The notes under the pieces were generated by a model. It was not told where the DNA came from, did not search any database, and saw nothing but the letters and a program-made list of their open reading frames with translations. Shown here in pieces: positions 13,431 through 13,776 of a stretch of 13,776 bases of DNA. The stretch is taken from NCBI GenBank assembly GCA_035319145.1, contig DATHDH010000047.1, positions 1-13,776 on the forward strand, read 5' to 3'. Origin of the DNA: JAAYUK01 sp035319145 (GTDB lineage Bacteria > Nitrospirota > Thermodesulfovibrionia > Thermodesulfovibrionales > Dissulfurispiraceae). Both the position numbers and the translations under genes were made by a program. The stretch's first letter is position 1. Each line of letters opens with the position of its first letter.

Positions 13431-13776
13431 GCGAACAGCGGCCGCTTATTCTTGTCAGTAATGACGACGGAGTCCATTCGCCGGGCATTCTGGCGCTTCT
13501 GCATGCAATGCAGCAGATCGGCGATGCGATAATCGTAGCGCCGGATCGCGAGCGGAGCGCCGTCAGCCATGCCCTCACTCTTCATCGCCCGCTGCGGGCG
13601 GAAACGATAGCGGAAAATATATTCAGCGTAAACGGAACGCCGACCGACTGTGTTGCAATCGCCATTCAGAAACTCCTTCCGCGGCGCCCCGATCTCGTTG
13701 CATCAGGCATCAACAAAGGGGCAAATCTCGGTGACGACGTCACTTATTCCGGTACGGTTTCCGCCGCTATAGAGGC
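13427..13776 (+). CDS. surE: 5'/3'-nucleotidase SurE, N-terminal part (runs off right edge)
   Basis: The first 116 residues of SurE, a divalent-metal-dependent nucleoside monophosphate phosphatase linked to stationary-phase survival and often found near pcm. The metal motif is LVSNDDGVHSPGI at residues 9-21 (Asn12, Asp13, Asp14). APDRERSAVSHALT (near 38-51), VNGTPTDCV (near 68-76) and SGINKGANLGDDVTYSGTVS (near 93-112) match the family closely, including the Asn of the INKGANLG loop. The ATG at 13427 overlaps the stop of the zinc-ribbon gene by 4 bp, so translation is coupled. The C-terminal half is outside the window. Confidence 0.95.
   Translation, partial: MSEQRPLILVSNDDGVHSPGILALLHAMQQIGDAIIVAPDRERSAVSHALTLHRPLRAETIAENIFSVNGTPTDCVAIAIQKLLPRRPDLVASGINKGANLGDDVTYSGTVSAAIE

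Overview
The window reads as a chromosomal stretch of a Gram-negative, moderately GC-rich bacterium. The N-terminus of an outer-membrane porin, the galT-glgA order and the PAS/GAF-rich soluble kinase resemble Nitrospirota (Thermodesulfovibrionia-like) or Desulfobacterota genomes. This placement is an inference from protein style, not from a marker gene. Coding density is high, and there are no tRNAs, rRNAs, insertion sequences, CRISPR arrays or prophage genes.

Left part (1-2513, all minus strand). It starts with the 5' part of a porin-like gene that runs off the left edge, GTG-started with a clear signal peptide. Its leader carries a plausible sigma70 promoter overlapped by an 18-bp inverted repeat, two hairpins (one presenting the Shine-Dalgarno in its loop) and a possible 4-codon leader ORF. 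Upstream lies a frameshifted relic of a four-helix-bundle (S23/23S rRNA intervening-sequence type) protein, then a complete UDP-glucose 6-dehydrogenase.

Middle (2704-4399). A small plus-strand TPR protein converges on an overlapping minus-strand DUF4160-DUF2442 pair. A 170-residue protein of unknown function follows.

Large minus-strand operon (12055 down to 4434). The order is galT-family nucleotidyltransferase, glycogen synthase glgA, a soluble GAF-PAS-GAF-PAS histidine kinase, a stand-alone receiver protein, an RlmD/TrmA-family RNA (uracil-C5)-methyltransferase, and an inositol-monophosphatase-family enzyme. The junctions galT/glgA, glgA/kinase and kinase/receiver are 4-bp ATGA overlaps, and the methyltransferase/phosphatase gap is 5 bp. 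This is a tightly coupled unit linking sugar-nucleotide/glycogen metabolism to a two-component system with no DNA-binding output.

Right part (12140-13776, plus strand). A divergent operon encodes an RNase Z-like metallo-beta-lactamase-fold protein, an 80-residue four-cysteine zinc-ribbon-like protein and surE, which is cut by the window edge. The divergent galT/MBL promoter region holds a perfectly self-complementary -10 element (TATAATTATA), so one site could fire both ways.

No completely new system is evident. The points most worth a second look are the symmetric divergent promoter, the set of genes with a -10 box only 8-11 nt before the ATG and no Shine-Dalgarno (likely leaderless), the kinase/receiver pair fused translationally to glycogen genes, the GalT active-site variant next to glgA, the DUF4160/DUF2442 pair, and the structured porin leader.
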